Numbered from the stretch's first letter, positions 45,709-56,820 are shown. The stretch: 64,000 nt of DNA from Aliikangiella coralliicola (GCF_007004725.1 NZ_ML660162.1:248001-312000), one strand, 5' to 3'. The notes: generated from the letters alone by a model not told the origin. Program-made: numbers and translations.

Positions 45709-45962
45709 GGTGCAGCTTCCTCAAGCAGTTTTTTTAACTTCTTATTTTCTGGTAAAGGGGCGGATAGAGCTTCTTCAAAAGCTTTAAATGTTTCATCATT
45801 TAACTGAAAAAGCCTTTGATCTAAAAGAACATTTTCAGCTTCTCTGCAAGCAACATCCAGAATAAAAGCAGATCGGTCTTTATGCAAAAGAGCCGCGGCT
45901 TTGGTTAATAGCGCATGCTGCTCAGGCTCCACGCGCATATTGATAGGTGCAGTCTTAGACAT
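45696..45962 (-). CDS. DUF1778 antitoxin (TacA-type)
   Basis: An 88-residue protein with an N-terminal ribbon-helix-helix (APINMRVEPEQHALLTKAAALLHKDRSAFI) and a C-terminal acidic helix (ETFKAFEEALSAPLPEN) that would wrap the GNAT toxin. This is the DUF1778 family, which neutralises GNAT toxins and represses the operon. AGGAG lies eight bases before the ATG. Its operator is the inverted repeat at 45980-45998. Confidence 0.92.
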   Translation of the reverse strand: MSKTAPINMRVEPEQHALLTKAAALLHKDRSAFILDVACREAENVLLDQRLFQLNDETFKAFEEALSAPLPENKKLKKLLEEAAPWEK

Positions 45963-45979
45963 AATTTGCTCCTGTCGTC

Positions 45980-45998
45980 GTATATCTAATAGATATAC
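45980..45998. promoter_or_regulatory. Operator of the GNAT-DUF1778 operon
   Basis: GTATATCTA (45980-45988) and TAGATATAC (45990-45998) form a perfect 9+1+9 inverted repeat 18 bp before the antitoxin ATG. A second, imperfect GTAT-rich repeat (about 46007-46024) follows. Ribbon-helix-helix antitoxins bind such palindromes to autoregulate with conditional cooperativity. Confidence 0.75.
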
Positions 45999-46296
45999 AT
46001 CTTAATGTATCTATGTAGGTATACGCAATTAGAATGTTTTGGATATACAAAAATAGTTTGCAGCATAACCTATCTGATACTAATTTAGGGCCAGGTATTA
46101 AAGGGATTAGACGGTTTACGCAACAGGGGACGTGGATGGGGAATAATTCCGATCCGATTACATTTCATTAACAAACTGAGTCAAGTGATCTACCCCTGAT
46201 TTTCACTATAAATATCAATACGTTATCTACATATTCTCGTTCTAGATTTAACTAAATACACCTAAAACTAGCATAAAACTGATAAAACACCTATTC

Positions 46297-46372
46297 ATCA
46301 TATGATATATTAAGGCTATAATTACTCATATATAAATAATATTAGAATACCAAACCAATCATATGATATATT
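46297..46372. promoter_or_regulatory. Duplicated palindromic site before the small protein/MqsA-like/KGGVGR operon
   Basis: The 15-bp sequence ATCATATGATATATT occurs twice in direct orientation, at 46297-46311 and 46358-46372; the first ten bases are a perfect palindrome. The copies begin 61 bp apart, six helical turns, and the second ends 18 bp before the TTG start at 46391. This is the layout of paired operator sites for a dimeric repressor, presumably the HTH protein of the operon. The intervening DNA is strongly AT-rich and should hold the promoter. Confidence 0.6.
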
Positions 46373-46390
46373 TCATTTATAGGGAATAAT

Positions 46391-46756
46391 TTGAGTAACA
46401 TTAAGGAGCTAAGGCTCAAATTAGCAAAATTAGCACGCTCAAAAAGAACCCGGCACGCGGGGTTTTCGCGCGAGCTGCCCAGCGATTGGTCACCTCAAAA
46501 AATTATCAATCCGAAAACAGGATTTGCATTTAGTGATGAGTCTGCTTGGCACTTAATTGCCGATTTACTGGAAGATCAATCGATCGAAGTAAAAATAATT
46601 ACTATGAGAAAACCACCAGGGCAAGAAGCTATAGAAATATTGTACGACTATGAGCCAAATGCTTCATTCCTATATATTAAAGTTCACTTGGGTTTCGGTA
46701 ACAAGAAGGTTTTGGGTCGTAGTTTTCACCCAAGTACAAAAGGAAGGATGAAATAG
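46391..46756 (+). CDS. Small protein in toxin position upstream of an MqsA-like gene
   Basis: A 121-residue basic protein. A Lys/Arg-rich N-terminus (LRLKLAKLARSKRTRHAGFSR) leads into a beta-containing C-terminal half (EVKIITMRKPPGQEAIEILYDYEP, LYIKVHLGFGNKKVLGRSFHPS). The strand YIKVHLG...RSFHPS resembles the end of RelE/MqsR-like RNase toxins, where a His or basic residue near the C-terminus is catalytic; it is not a recognisable MqsR. The start is TTG at 46391 with AGGGA five bases upstream. It is followed after one base by the MqsA-like gene. A toxin role is inferred from gene order and basic character. Confidence 0.55.
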   Translation: MSNIKELRLKLAKLARSKRTRHAGFSRELPSDWSPQKIINPKTGFAFSDESAWHLIADLLEDQSIEVKIITMRKPPGQEAIEILYDYEPNASFLYIKVHLGFGNKKVLGRSFHPSTKGRMK

Positions 46757-46757
46757 T

Positions 46758-47279
46758 ATGCCAAATAAAATTGATGGAACTGTAAAACCTAATTGCGAAT
46801 GCTGTGGTAGTAAAAATATTACTTTAGAGTTCGTAGATTCTAAAATGGAATATAACGATTCAAAAAAAATTATTCTACTTCCAGTGAAACTACCTGTGTT
46901 TTCATGTCCTGATTGTGGTTTTGAATACACTGCACAGGAAGCAGAACAAATTAAACATAATGCTATCTGCAATCACCTTGGAATTCTTAATCCTCATGAA
47001 ATAACTCAATTAAGAGAATCACATGGTTTGAGCAAACGTCGCTTCGCGACATTAACAGGTTTGGGTTATGCAAGTATAAGCCGATGGGAATCTGGACAAC
47101 TTTTACAATCTAAAGCTAATGATAAGTTTTTGAGGCTGCTTTCTGATCATCAAACTATAACAAGGCTTCAGTTAATTACCGAAGGCCAAGCAGACAATTC
47201 GGAAGTTGTTGAGCCAACTTTTTTACATGTTAATTTAAGCGAGCCTTTAATGCGTCAGGCCAATCGATTCCAGTTATAA
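46758..47279 (+). CDS. MqsA-like zinc-ribbon/HTH antitoxin-type regulator
   Basis: A 173-residue protein with an N-terminal zinc ribbon (Cys13, Cys16 in NCECCG and Cys50, Cys53 in SCPDCG) and a Xre-type helix-turn-helix at about 80-130 (EITQLRESHGLSKRRFATLTG, YASISRWESGQLLQS), the domain order of MqsA/YgiT antitoxins, though longer by about 40 residues. MqsA binds its toxin through the zinc domain and DNA through the HTH. Here it follows a possible toxin and precedes a KGGVGR ATPase gene by 3 bp, which is not the standard mqsRA arrangement. Confidence 0.8.
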   Translation: MPNKIDGTVKPNCECCGSKNITLEFVDSKMEYNDSKKIILLPVKLPVFSCPDCGFEYTAQEAEQIKHNAICNHLGILNPHEITQLRESHGLSKRRFATLTGLGYASISRWESGQLLQSKANDKFLRLLSDHQTITRLQLITEGQADNSEVVEPTFLHVNLSEPLMRQANRFQL

Positions 47280-47282
47280 TAT

Positions 47283-49127
47283 ATGTATATTGTTACGTTT
47301 TATTCTTTTAAAGGCGGCGTAGGCCGATCTATGGCTCTTGCTAATGTCGCTGCCGAATTAGCAAAAAAAGGAAGGCGGGTTCTCATTGTCGACTTCGATT
47401 TAGAAGCACCAGGATTACAAACATTTGACTTCGGCTCTGACACTAGGCTCAAAGGAGGAGTCGTTGATTATGTTACCGAGTATTTAGATACTAACCGGTC
47501 TCCTGATCTTATCAATCACGTTCGAAAATGTGGTAATTTTGAAGAAAACGGTGGAGAAGTTTGGTTAATGCCTGCAGGCAACCAAGACAAAAATTACTCG
47601 AGACGACTAAGTAAAATAGACTGGCAAAGTTTGTATAAAAACAAATCTGGATATCTATTTTTCGAAGATATAAAAGCACAATGGCAGTCAAAGATCAGTC
47701 CTGATTATGTTTTGATTGATTCACGCACGGGTCATACTGATGTAGGTGGAATTTGCACACGCCAATTACCGAATTCTGTAGTTTTCTTGTTTTTTCCTAA
47801 TGAACAAAATTTAATTGGTCTAAGGAAAATTGTCAGCTCGGTTGAAGAGGAGAGTATTCGTAGAAAAGATGAGAAAAGGAATAGTATAGAAACTCATTTC
47901 GTAAGCTCCAATGTCCCTGACTTGGATGATGAAGACCAAATATTAGCAGACAGATTGATTGCTTTTTCACGAGATTTAAATTACAAACAACTAACTACAA
48001 CAATTCATAGATATGATAGCCTAGCGTTGTTAAACCAAGAAATCTTTACCCTATCCAGACCTAGATCTAGATTGGCAAAAGAATATCGTCAACTAACTCA
48101 ACAAATCATGTTGAAAAATCCAGAAGATATTGATGGTGCTGCTTCCTATTTAGAAAGTCTAAAGAATTTGGAATATAGTAGCTCTAACATGGAAAAAATA
48201 TTTACAAGGTTATCCAGCATTCAGAAAAGGCACAAAGACAATCCAAATATACTGAAGCTTTTAGCTTCGGTTAAAGAAAGATTAGGAGATTATGAGGAGG
48301 CTATTTTTCTGGTATCCAAAGCGATTGAACTCGGCGACAATGATCCTACTGTACGGCTAAATAGAGCAAAACTCTTAATCTCAACTGGGACAGAAGATAA
48401 AGCATTAGTAGACATTAAAACAGCTCTAGATAGCGCCGACTTGGGGTTTTCTGGCGTTAGATTAGCATTTAATCTAGTAAATATAATAAATCCTAGCAAG
48501 CTAAGTGAGATCCTTAAAAGTAACGCTTATTTAAACCTTGATGAATTTGGCTTTGTAGAACTTATCGGCACTTACCTACAAAATGATAGCTCTCGATTAG
48601 AACTTGCTGAACAAGCTCTTACTTCATTTATAAAGGAGCAAGAAGAACATAATTCTGAATTAAAGTTGGATTTTGCAACAAGAACCTTAACTCTTGTATT
48701 AATTGCGAGAGGAAAATTCGACGAAGCCATCGTTTTGTTTACTCATCGGCCAAGTGAGGAGGACGACATTGATGTTTTATTTAACTATGCAATTGCTGAA
48801 TGGGGTAATACAAAGGAAACTCCTAAAGATTTATTTCAATTAGTACTCAATAAACTACCTAACATTGATTTCTCTGTAAACAATCCCAACTTAAAGCAAT
48901 GTATAGCTCTTTGTTTCTGGGCTGTAGGTAAAAAAACTGAAGCTCTTGAGATATTAGAGCTTGCGATACATGATGCGATGGAGTTTTCCGAGTCAATATT
49001 TAGTTGTTGGTCATATTTAAATCTTTCCAGAAAAAGGTTTATAGAGGATGTTATTTCAATGAAAAAAATGATAAACGGGGATTCTATTTTACCTGAAATA
49101 TTTAAAGGGCATTCACAATTATTTTAA
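47283..49127 (+). CDS. KGGVGR-type ParA/MinD-like ATPase with TPR-like C-terminal region
   Basis: A 614-residue protein. The N-terminal 270 residues are a SIMIBI P-loop ATPase of the ParA/MinD class with the deviant Walker A KGGVGRS (residues 9-15; K-G-G-V-G-R replaces K-G-G-V-G-K-T), switch region VDFDLEAPG and Walker B VLIDSRTG. The following 340 residues are helical repeats of the TPR/SEL1 kind (LKLLASVKERLGDYEEAIFLVSKAIELGDNDP). This KGGVGR-TPR pattern occurs in proteins linked to signalling and defence loci, but its biochemistry is little known. The gene is co-transcribed with the two small genes before it (gaps of 1 and 3 bp). Confidence 0.85.
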   Translation: MYIVTFYSFKGGVGRSMALANVAAELAKKGRRVLIVDFDLEAPGLQTFDFGSDTRLKGGVVDYVTEYLDTNRSPDLINHVRKCGNFEENGGEVWLMPAGNQDKNYSRRLSKIDWQSLYKNKSGYLFFEDIKAQWQSKISPDYVLIDSRTGHTDVGGICTRQLPNSVVFLFFPNEQNLIGLRKIVSSVEEESIRRKDEKRNSIETHFVSSNVPDLDDEDQILADRLIAFSRDLNYKQLTTTIHRYDSLALLNQEIFTLSRPRSRLAKEYRQLTQQIMLKNPEDIDGAASYLESLKNLEYSSSNMEKIFTRLSSIQKRHKDNPNILKLLASVKERLGDYEEAIFLVSKAIELGDNDPTVRLNRAKLLISTGTEDKALVDIKTALDSADLGFSGVRLAFNLVNIINPSKLSEILKSNAYLNLDEFGFVELIGTYLQNDSSRLELAEQALTSFIKEQEEHNSELKLDFATRTLTLVLIARGKFDEAIVLFTHRPSEEDDIDVLFNYAIAEWGNTKETPKDLFQLVLNKLPNIDFSVNNPNLKQCIALCFWAVGKKTEALEILELAIHDAMEFSESIFSCWSYLNLSRKRFIEDVISMKKMINGDSILPEIFKGHSQLF

Positions 49128-49381
49128 AAGAGTCGATCGAACTAGTTGATTCCTGTATCTTCGTTCAATAAAGTCAATAGCTCGTGTTGGCAGGCAGCCT
49201 ACTTAAGAAAAGGAATAGATTTTGAAAAGATGCTAACAAAAAGTACTAAGCTAATCACCCCGCATGATTATTTTCTAGCCTTAGGAAATTCGGACGAAGG
49301 ACATCTACGCCTATAAGTTCCCATTCAATCAACAAATCCCAAACAGTGCTATGAAAGAAATTCGCAATGTAATTAACGATA

Positions 49382-50245
49382 TTATTCCTCGCAAAAACTC
49401 CCAATTTTCTCCCCACAAAGCCTCTCAGTCATCTCCTGCAAAACCTCAACCCGATCAGCCAACCAAACCAACTCTTCCTTACTAATCGAATAACTCGGCT
49501 TATAACGCGCATTAATATAAGCTTTACGCAACAATCGAAAACGTGTTTTTTCTTCTTCTGTGCCTTGTGGAAAAACTTTCACAAACTGCGGCTCAATGCT
49601 GTTAACTCGATGGCTTAATTTATTCAAATCGTGGGGGCTGGGTTTGTAGCGGGTGTAAACTAATAAAACTGCGCCATATAACCTTTCCGCAACTTGGTGA
49701 AGAAGAAAAACAGCTTCTTTGTAATCCTCTTCTTCAAAATAAAAATGATAACCTTTAAAAAGTTTTACCGCATTATTAAACCAATACTCAAAATCCTTTT
49801 CCGCTAATTCCTTTCTCTGTTGCAAATCAAATTTGCCCGGCTCCGCCAATTCAAAATTACCGGAGTCAAAAAGCAAAATTCCTTCTCGCTTAATATCACT
49901 ATAAAAATATTGATGTTCAGTTAAACGCCGATTAATAAACTCAATATCTTCAGCAATCAAACTAATCGGTGTTCTTTTAATGGAATGCATTAAACTTTGA
50001 TCAAGCGGCCGATTTTGCTCAATCTTACCTGCCTGCACCCTGGTTTCTGTGATCACCAAAATATCGTAATCACTCTGGTAACGATATTGCTGCGTTTGTG
50101 GATCTAAATCTTCAACCCAGTCACCGCGGGCATAGCTGCCAAACAAGATCACCATTTCAGGCTGCACCCGCTTGCAAATTATCTCAACAGCACGAAGTAT
50201 TTCCTGCTGCTTTTGTTCTGGTAGATGTTCAAGAGATGTTTTCAT
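49382..50245 (-). CDS. Nucleotidyltransferase-HEPN fusion protein
   Basis: A 287-residue protein joining two partners that are usually separate. The N-terminal MNT-type nucleotidyltransferase (about 15-105) has the GSYARGDW turn and the SDYDILV metal site (GSx..DxD). The C-terminal HEPN domain (about 140-265) is helical, with KDFEYWFNNAVKLFKGYHF and FLLHQVAERLYGAVLLVY. In two-gene MNT-HEPN toxin-antitoxin modules the MNT transfers AMP to the HEPN RNase toxin; here both lie in one chain. The canonical HEPN RxxxxH is not obvious (KAYINARYKPSY is the nearest), so RNase activity is doubtful. The start is ATG 50245. It lies next to the KGGVGR operon on the opposite strand. Confidence 0.82.
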   Translation of the reverse strand: MKTSLEHLPEQKQQEILRAVEIICKRVQPEMVILFGSYARGDWVEDLDPQTQQYRYQSDYDILVITETRVQAGKIEQNRPLDQSLMHSIKRTPISLIAEDIEFINRRLTEHQYFYSDIKREGILLFDSGNFELAEPGKFDLQQRKELAEKDFEYWFNNAVKLFKGYHFYFEEEDYKEAVFLLHQVAERLYGAVLLVYTRYKPSPHDLNKLSHRVNSIEPQFVKVFPQGTEEEKTRFRLLRKAYINARYKPSYSISKEELVWLADRVEVLQEMTERLCGEKIGSFCEE

Positions 50246-50499
50246 GGGGCAATCATAAAACAAAAAGGTTGGCTGGGGTAGTGATGGTTTTTATCAGTCG
50301 CTTTGTTTACCACCAAACAAGGTAGTTCAAGCCTTCAACTGTCAAAACACTATTCATTGAGCTAGTGCCAGGCGTATGACCCAGATGTCACAAAAAACTT
50401 GCTGAAAATCAACGCCTCCACTTTTACACCACCCAAAAGCTGTGGCAGTATAGTTTTTGATAGAGAATAAACTAATCATAACAAAAACACGGAGCCATT

Positions 50500-52035
50500 A
50501 TGTCAACTTCCAGTAGCTGGACAATGCGTGCCCTCGATAAGGTTGAAAAAGTTGGGAACAAGTTACCTGATCCAGCCATTATCTTCGCATTCTGCCTTTT
50601 TGCCGTATGGGTTTTATCGGCGATTTTTTCCCAATTTACCTTCGACGCCATTGACCCAAGAAGCGGTGAAGCAGTCGTTGTTAATAACCTGTTAACCGGT
50701 GATAGCCTCGCGAACTTTTTATCCCGAATGGTCACAATATTCACTGGATTTGCGCCGTTGGGCGTGGTGCTAGTCGCCATGTTAGGCGTTGGCGTAGCCG
50801 AACACTCAGGTTTCATTAGTGCCGGTCTGAAGCGAATGCTGGATAGTACGCCCAAGATGCTTCTAACTCCCATGGTAATTTTGATCGCGATTATCAGCCA
50901 TACCGCGACTGACGCAGGATATGTACTGGTTATCCCGCTTGCCGGTGTAATTTTTTACGCGATGGGTAGACATCCTCTAGCAGGTATTGCGGCAGCGTTT
51001 GCCGGTGTTAGCGGCGGGTTTTGTGCCAATTTTATTCCGTCAGCCATCGACCCTTTGTTGCAGAGCTTTACTCAAAGCGCGGCTCAGTTAATCGATCCAG
51101 ACATTCAGGTCAACCCATTAAATAACTGGTTTTTTAATTCGGCGTCTACCTTGCTAATTGTTTCAATCGGTTGGTATTTGACCGATAAAATTATCGAACC
51201 TCGTCTTAAGGATGTGGAAGTCGATGGTGATCCAGAAGAAATCCCTCGTTTCGATGAACTTGATCAAAAACAATCTCGTGCCTTGAGATATGCCACACTG
51301 ACAATGGTAGTCGGAATCATTGCACTGGTGTTTATATTAATTCCAGGTGATTCACCATTACGCGACTCAAACGGTAAACTGACATCCTTTGCAGCGCCTA
51401 TTATGCAGTCTATCGTCCCTTTGATATTTCTGCTTTTCTTATTGCCAGGTATGGTTTATGGCTTTATGTCGGGCACCTTTAAAAACACCAAAGACATGAT
51501 TGATACCATGACCAAAGCAATGCAGGGCATGAGCTATTACATTGTTATGGCGTTTTTCTGTGCGCTCTTTATCGATGCGTTTGGTAAATCTAATTTAGGC
51601 GCGTTATTGGCAATTGAAGGCGCCGAAGTATTAAAAGCAATGCAATTACCCAGCATGGTCACCATTGTCGGAATCATATTGTTAACCGCATTCGTGAATT
51701 TATTTGTGGGTTCTTCTTCGGCAAAGTGGGCATTATTAGGACCAATCTTTGTGCCCATGTTGATGCAATTAAATATTTCACCGGATTTAACCCAGGCCGC
51801 CTACCGTTTAGGTGATTCATCTTCCAATATTATTACTCCGCTTATGCCTTATTTCCCATTAGTTGTGGTTTATTGCCAGCGGTATGTTAAATCAACGGGA
51901 ATTGGAACTTTATTATCGCTCATGTTGCCCTATTCACTTTGTATTTTAGCCTTATGGACAGTATTTTTGCTTATATATTGGGGATTGGGAGTGCCGTTAG
52001 GGATTCAGGCTAGTTATGTTTATCCTGCGGGGTAA
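50500..52035 (+). CDS. AbgT-family transporter (p-aminobenzoyl-glutamate or antibiotic export type)
   Basis: A 511-residue inner-membrane protein of the AbgT family (normal length about 510). N-terminal KVGNKLPDPAIIFAFCLF and the two conserved reentrant-loop segments (HTATDAGYVLVIPLAG; NLFVGSSSAKWALLGPIF) are diagnostic. Family members import p-aminobenzoyl-glutamate or export sulfonamides and use the proton gradient; which applies here is unknown. No abgAB hydrolase genes adjoin it. It has its own promoter region (50264-50499) and no downstream partner. Confidence 0.92.
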   Translation: MSTSSSWTMRALDKVEKVGNKLPDPAIIFAFCLFAVWVLSAIFSQFTFDAIDPRSGEAVVVNNLLTGDSLANFLSRMVTIFTGFAPLGVVLVAMLGVGVAEHSGFISAGLKRMLDSTPKMLLTPMVILIAIISHTATDAGYVLVIPLAGVIFYAMGRHPLAGIAAAFAGVSGGFCANFIPSAIDPLLQSFTQSAAQLIDPDIQVNPLNNWFFNSASTLLIVSIGWYLTDKIIEPRLKDVEVDGDPEEIPRFDELDQKQSRALRYATLTMVVGIIALVFILIPGDSPLRDSNGKLTSFAAPIMQSIVPLIFLLFLLPGMVYGFMSGTFKNTKDMIDTMTKAMQGMSYYIVMAFFCALFIDAFGKSNLGALLAIEGAEVLKAMQLPSMVTIVGIILLTAFVNLFVGSSSAKWALLGPIFVPMLMQLNISPDLTQAAYRLGDSSSNIITPLMPYFPLVVVYCQRYVKSTGIGTLLSLMLPYSLCILALWTVFLLIYWGLGVPLGIQASYVYPAG

Positions 52036-52224
52036 TCGCTAAAGACAATCAACTCTATATAGAATCAATTCTAAGTTCAGTCTGTTCCGAGGCGGCAATT
52101 ATTGTCGCCTTTGATCCCTACCATAATTTCGATCTTGCTATGTTGAGCATATAGTATTACTTTATCCCTTCCCCACCGCCGGGCGGCGACTTGCCCGACA
52201 ACCAACCGCACATTGGAGAAATTC

Positions 52225-52863
52225 GTGACTAATAACGACGTATTACGCCGCCTGAGATATACCTTCAATTTCAATGACCAAAAAATGGTTGCGTTATTTC
52301 AACTAGCAGGGCTCGAAGTAACCACCCAAATAGTGATCAGTTGGTTAAAAAAGGACGAGGATAGTGATTTTGTTGAATGTAACGACAATCAATTGGCACA
52401 TTTCTTAAATGGATTAATTATCGATCGCCGAGGTCAAAAAGGGGAAAATAAACACGTCGCTGAAGAACGTCTTAACAATAATATGATCTTGGTAAAGCTT
52501 AAGATTGCTTTGAGTCTAAAATCGAATGATATTGTCGACCTGATGAAAGATACTCACTTAAGTATCACAAAAGCAGAACTAGGTGCCTTTCTACGAAAAC
52601 CCGACCATAAAAACTTTAGAAGGTGTAAAGATCAATTTTTGAGAAACTTTTTACTCGGCATCGATAAGAAATTTAACGTTAAACGCCCTGAAAAATATAT
52701 CGTTAATAAAGAAGCCGCGCAAAAAAATAGCCATATTTATAAAAAAAGTGCCCAAAAGTTCGCTAAATCTGAAGGTAAGAAAAAGGTATTTGTTAACCCT
52801 AATGTTAAACCGCCTGCTAAAAAAGTTTCTGAAAGTACGCTTTCACGAAAAAAGCGGAGCTGA
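52225..52863 (+). CDS. DUF1456 family protein (YehS-like)
   Basis: A 212-residue protein of two DUF1456 repeats (NNDVLRRLRYTFNFNDQKMV, DFVECNDNQLAHFLNGLIIDRR; second repeat LKIALSLKSNDIVDLMK, PDHKNFRRCKDQFLRNFLLG), the domain of E. coli YehS. Its role is not known. A basic, Lys-rich 60-residue C-terminal extension is an addition. GTG 52225 is chosen because GGAG lies seven bases upstream and the family starts at this point; TTG 52213 would include the ribosome-binding site. The basic tail could bind nucleic acid. Confidence 0.85.
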   Translation: MTNNDVLRRLRYTFNFNDQKMVALFQLAGLEVTTQIVISWLKKDEDSDFVECNDNQLAHFLNGLIIDRRGQKGENKHVAEERLNNNMILVKLKIALSLKSNDIVDLMKDTHLSITKAELGAFLRKPDHKNFRRCKDQFLRNFLLGIDKKFNVKRPEKYIVNKEAAQKNSHIYKKSAQKFAKSEGKKKVFVNPNVKPPAKKVSESTLSRKKRS

Positions 52864-52876
52864 AACCTCAGTAATT

Positions 52877-53725
52877 TTATTTTTCAATCGGCAAATCCGT
52901 CCGCATGCCCCACTCAGCCCAAGATCCATCATAAACTGACAAGTTTTCATAACTACACTCATCGGCAACCAATGCCAATACACTCGCAGTAACCCCGGAA
53001 CCACAACTAAAAACTAAACGCTCTGCATCGGCTTTCACAACAGAATAAAATTGCTCAGACAGTTGATGCTTATCTTTAAAAAACCCATCGTCCAGCAAAT
53101 CAGGAAATGGAATACAAGATGCACCAGGAATATGTCCACCGCGAGAACCTTCTCGTGGTTCTGGTTCTTCTGCATTAAACCGACCTTTAGAACGGGCATC
53201 GATTACCTGGATTTTCTGATTACTGATAGATTCTAAAACCTGCTCTGCAGAAAAAACCATTTCTGGTTTAAACTTTGACTGAAAATTACCGGTTTGCTTT
53301 GGAAGAGAAAAATTCGCCTGAGTGGCTCCACCGGCTTCAATCCATTTGGGTAGCCCACCATCAAGTACAAAAACTTTGTCATGTCCAAAAGCTTTAAACA
53401 TCCACCAAGCTCGTGGCGATGAAAAAATCCCCATAGCGTCGTAACAGACGATAGTTGAATCTGAGTTGATTCCCAATTTTTGCGCGGCTTGTTGAAATTC
53501 GTCCGCACTAGGCAGCATATGCGGCAAGTCAGTATTTTGATCACAAATTTCTGTGTCGAAATTAAATTCCTGCGCACCTTCGATGTAAACTGGTGCCTGC
53601 TCAACCGGGTTACCATTTGGTTGAATTTTCATGGTGGCATCCAGAATGATCAAATTGGAATCGTGCAGATTCTGTTTTAACCATTCAACTGAAACGATAT
53701 TAGAAACTCGATTATTCATCTGCAC
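52877..53725 (-). CDS. sseA: 3-mercaptopyruvate sulfurtransferase
   Basis: A 282-residue tandem rhodanese. The N-terminal inactive domain and the C-terminal catalytic domain both show the rhodanese fold (VEWLKQNLHDSNLIILDATM; VIDARSKGRFNAEEPEPREG). The active-site loop CGSGVTASV is that of 3-mercaptopyruvate sulfurtransferase rather than thiosulfate rhodanese (CRKGVTA). It transfers sulfur from 3-mercaptopyruvate to thiols or cyanide and contributes to hydrogen sulfide formation. It is convergent with the DUF1456 gene with only 13 bp between stops. Confidence 0.93.
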   Translation of the reverse strand: MQMNNRVSNIVSVEWLKQNLHDSNLIILDATMKIQPNGNPVEQAPVYIEGAQEFNFDTEICDQNTDLPHMLPSADEFQQAAQKLGINSDSTIVCYDAMGIFSSPRAWWMFKAFGHDKVFVLDGGLPKWIEAGGATQANFSLPKQTGNFQSKFKPEMVFSAEQVLESISNQKIQVIDARSKGRFNAEEPEPREGSRGGHIPGASCIPFPDLLDDGFFKDKHQLSEQFYSVVKADAERLVFSCGSGVTASVLALVADECSYENLSVYDGSWAEWGMRTDLPIEK

Positions 53726-53803
53726 TCCCGAATGTGGTGACTTGCAATTTTCGATTCGGATACTTTAATTCAATTTTTAGATTGTCGAATTGATAAAAGT
53801 CAA

Positions 53804-54823
<1,020 letters not shown>

Positions 54824-54878
54824 TTAAAATTATTTGCGTTTGTCGGTTAGGTTAGCAGAGGATTAACCTTTCATCTTT

Positions 54879-55793
<915 letters not shown>

Positions 55794-55933
55794 TCAAGTT
55801 GGTGTCATTTGGGGGAGATATGCTTGGTTGTTATTCTACCTGAATTTGAATGGTGAAATAGAGGAGAATTGTTGTCTTTTTGTTTTTTGGGCTTAGTTGA
55901 AATTGGTGTTTTATTAGAGTGCGTTTATTAAAT

Positions 55934-56035
55934 GCGGTTTCGCATCGCTTTGCTTGCATGCGACTTACTTTTTTCAAGAGCAAAAAAAGTAAGCAAAAAT
56001 GCCCTGTCGCTCAGCCGCTGGGCAACGCGAATACG
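55934..56035 (+). repeat. Dispersed hairpin repeat, copy A
   Basis: This copy starts GCGGTTTCGCATCGCTTTGC and has an inner hairpin CTTACTTTTTT / AAAAAAGTAAG (55964-55974 and 55983-55993), then a GC-rich part. It lies downstream of tsaC in the 481-bp gene-free gap 55785-56265. Copies B, C and D are at 58280-58370, 58702-58793 and, inverted and partial, 59434-59465. It looks like a REP/MITE-type element. Confidence 0.8.
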
Positions 56036-56265
56036 TTAGTCATAAAAGATTCAATTAGTCTTTTGCGCCTACCAACTGTTTTTGCTTGAGTTGTTGTAAA
56101 ACAACCCACAGAATCGAGATCTGATAAATATTACTACCTGAATTTAGGTGAAAAGATACGGGAAACAAAGCCTTTCGATTTTTACCTCAACAGACAATGG
56201 CAAGCTCATTTACCGCTTTTGTTTTAACGCATTTAAAATTCAATCGAACATTGCGATATCAACCC

Positions 56266-56820
56266 TCACTCCCTAACAACAACCCCAGTCTCAATATCAA
56301 CAATTCTAGAAGGACTCTGCCCCCCAACTTCACCACCAACAACATAATCAATCCCCTCAGGCATCAAAGTTTTAACTTGCAATTCGCTGGTAAGCGCTTC
56401 CTCACCGGCAAGATTACAACTAGTGGAGACTAACGCTGAATTCAGCTCCTCACATATCGCGTTCGCCACTGGGTGCTGCGTTATCCGCACAGCCAATTTT
56501 GGATGCTGGCCACAAAGCAATTCTGAAACATTCGCTTGCCTGGGGATCAACCAGGTAGTCGCACGAGGCTCAATTTGAGTGATTTGCTCTAATTGTGCAG
56601 AAGATAACTTTTGAATATAGGGAAATGCTTGCTCAATTTGACTGACCAGAATAATCAAGCCTTTATGCGCCTCGCGCCGTTTAATGGCTAAGATTTGATT
56701 GAGCGCATGATTATTATCAGGATCACAACCCAACCCGTAAACAGATTCTGTGGGATAAGCAATAACGCCGCCAGCTCGAACAGCATCGACGGCGTTATTG
56801 ATAGACTCGCGGCTTAACAT
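56266..56820 (-). CDS. tsaC: Threonylcarbamoyl-AMP synthase (Sua5/YciO/YrdC family)
   Basis: A 184-residue YrdC-domain protein: GGVIAYPTESVYGLGCDPDN, RREAHKGLIILVSQ, RATTWLIPRQANV, KLAVRITQHPVANAICEELN and a late ALVSTSCNLAGEEALTSE. It makes threonylcarbamoyl-AMP for the t6A modification of tRNAs that read ANN codons. Length equals E. coli TsaC (190). Its gene follows purE by 39 bp on the same strand. Confidence 0.93.
   Translation of the reverse strand: MLSRESINNAVDAVRAGGVIAYPTESVYGLGCDPDNNHALNQILAIKRREAHKGLIILVSQIEQAFPYIQKLSSAQLEQITQIEPRATTWLIPRQANVSELLCGQHPKLAVRITQHPVANAICEELNSALVSTSCNLAGEEALTSELQVKTLMPEGIDYVVGGEVGGQSPSRIVDIETGVVVRE

Noticed and set aside
46670-46972. 100-residue minus-strand open frame within the MqsA-like operon
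   Set aside because: It lies antisense to two supported genes and has no ribosome-binding site.
56197-56433. 78-residue plus-strand open frame over the end of tsaC
   Set aside because: It overlaps the well-supported tsaC frame on the other strand, is Asn/Pro/Thr-rich and has no match.
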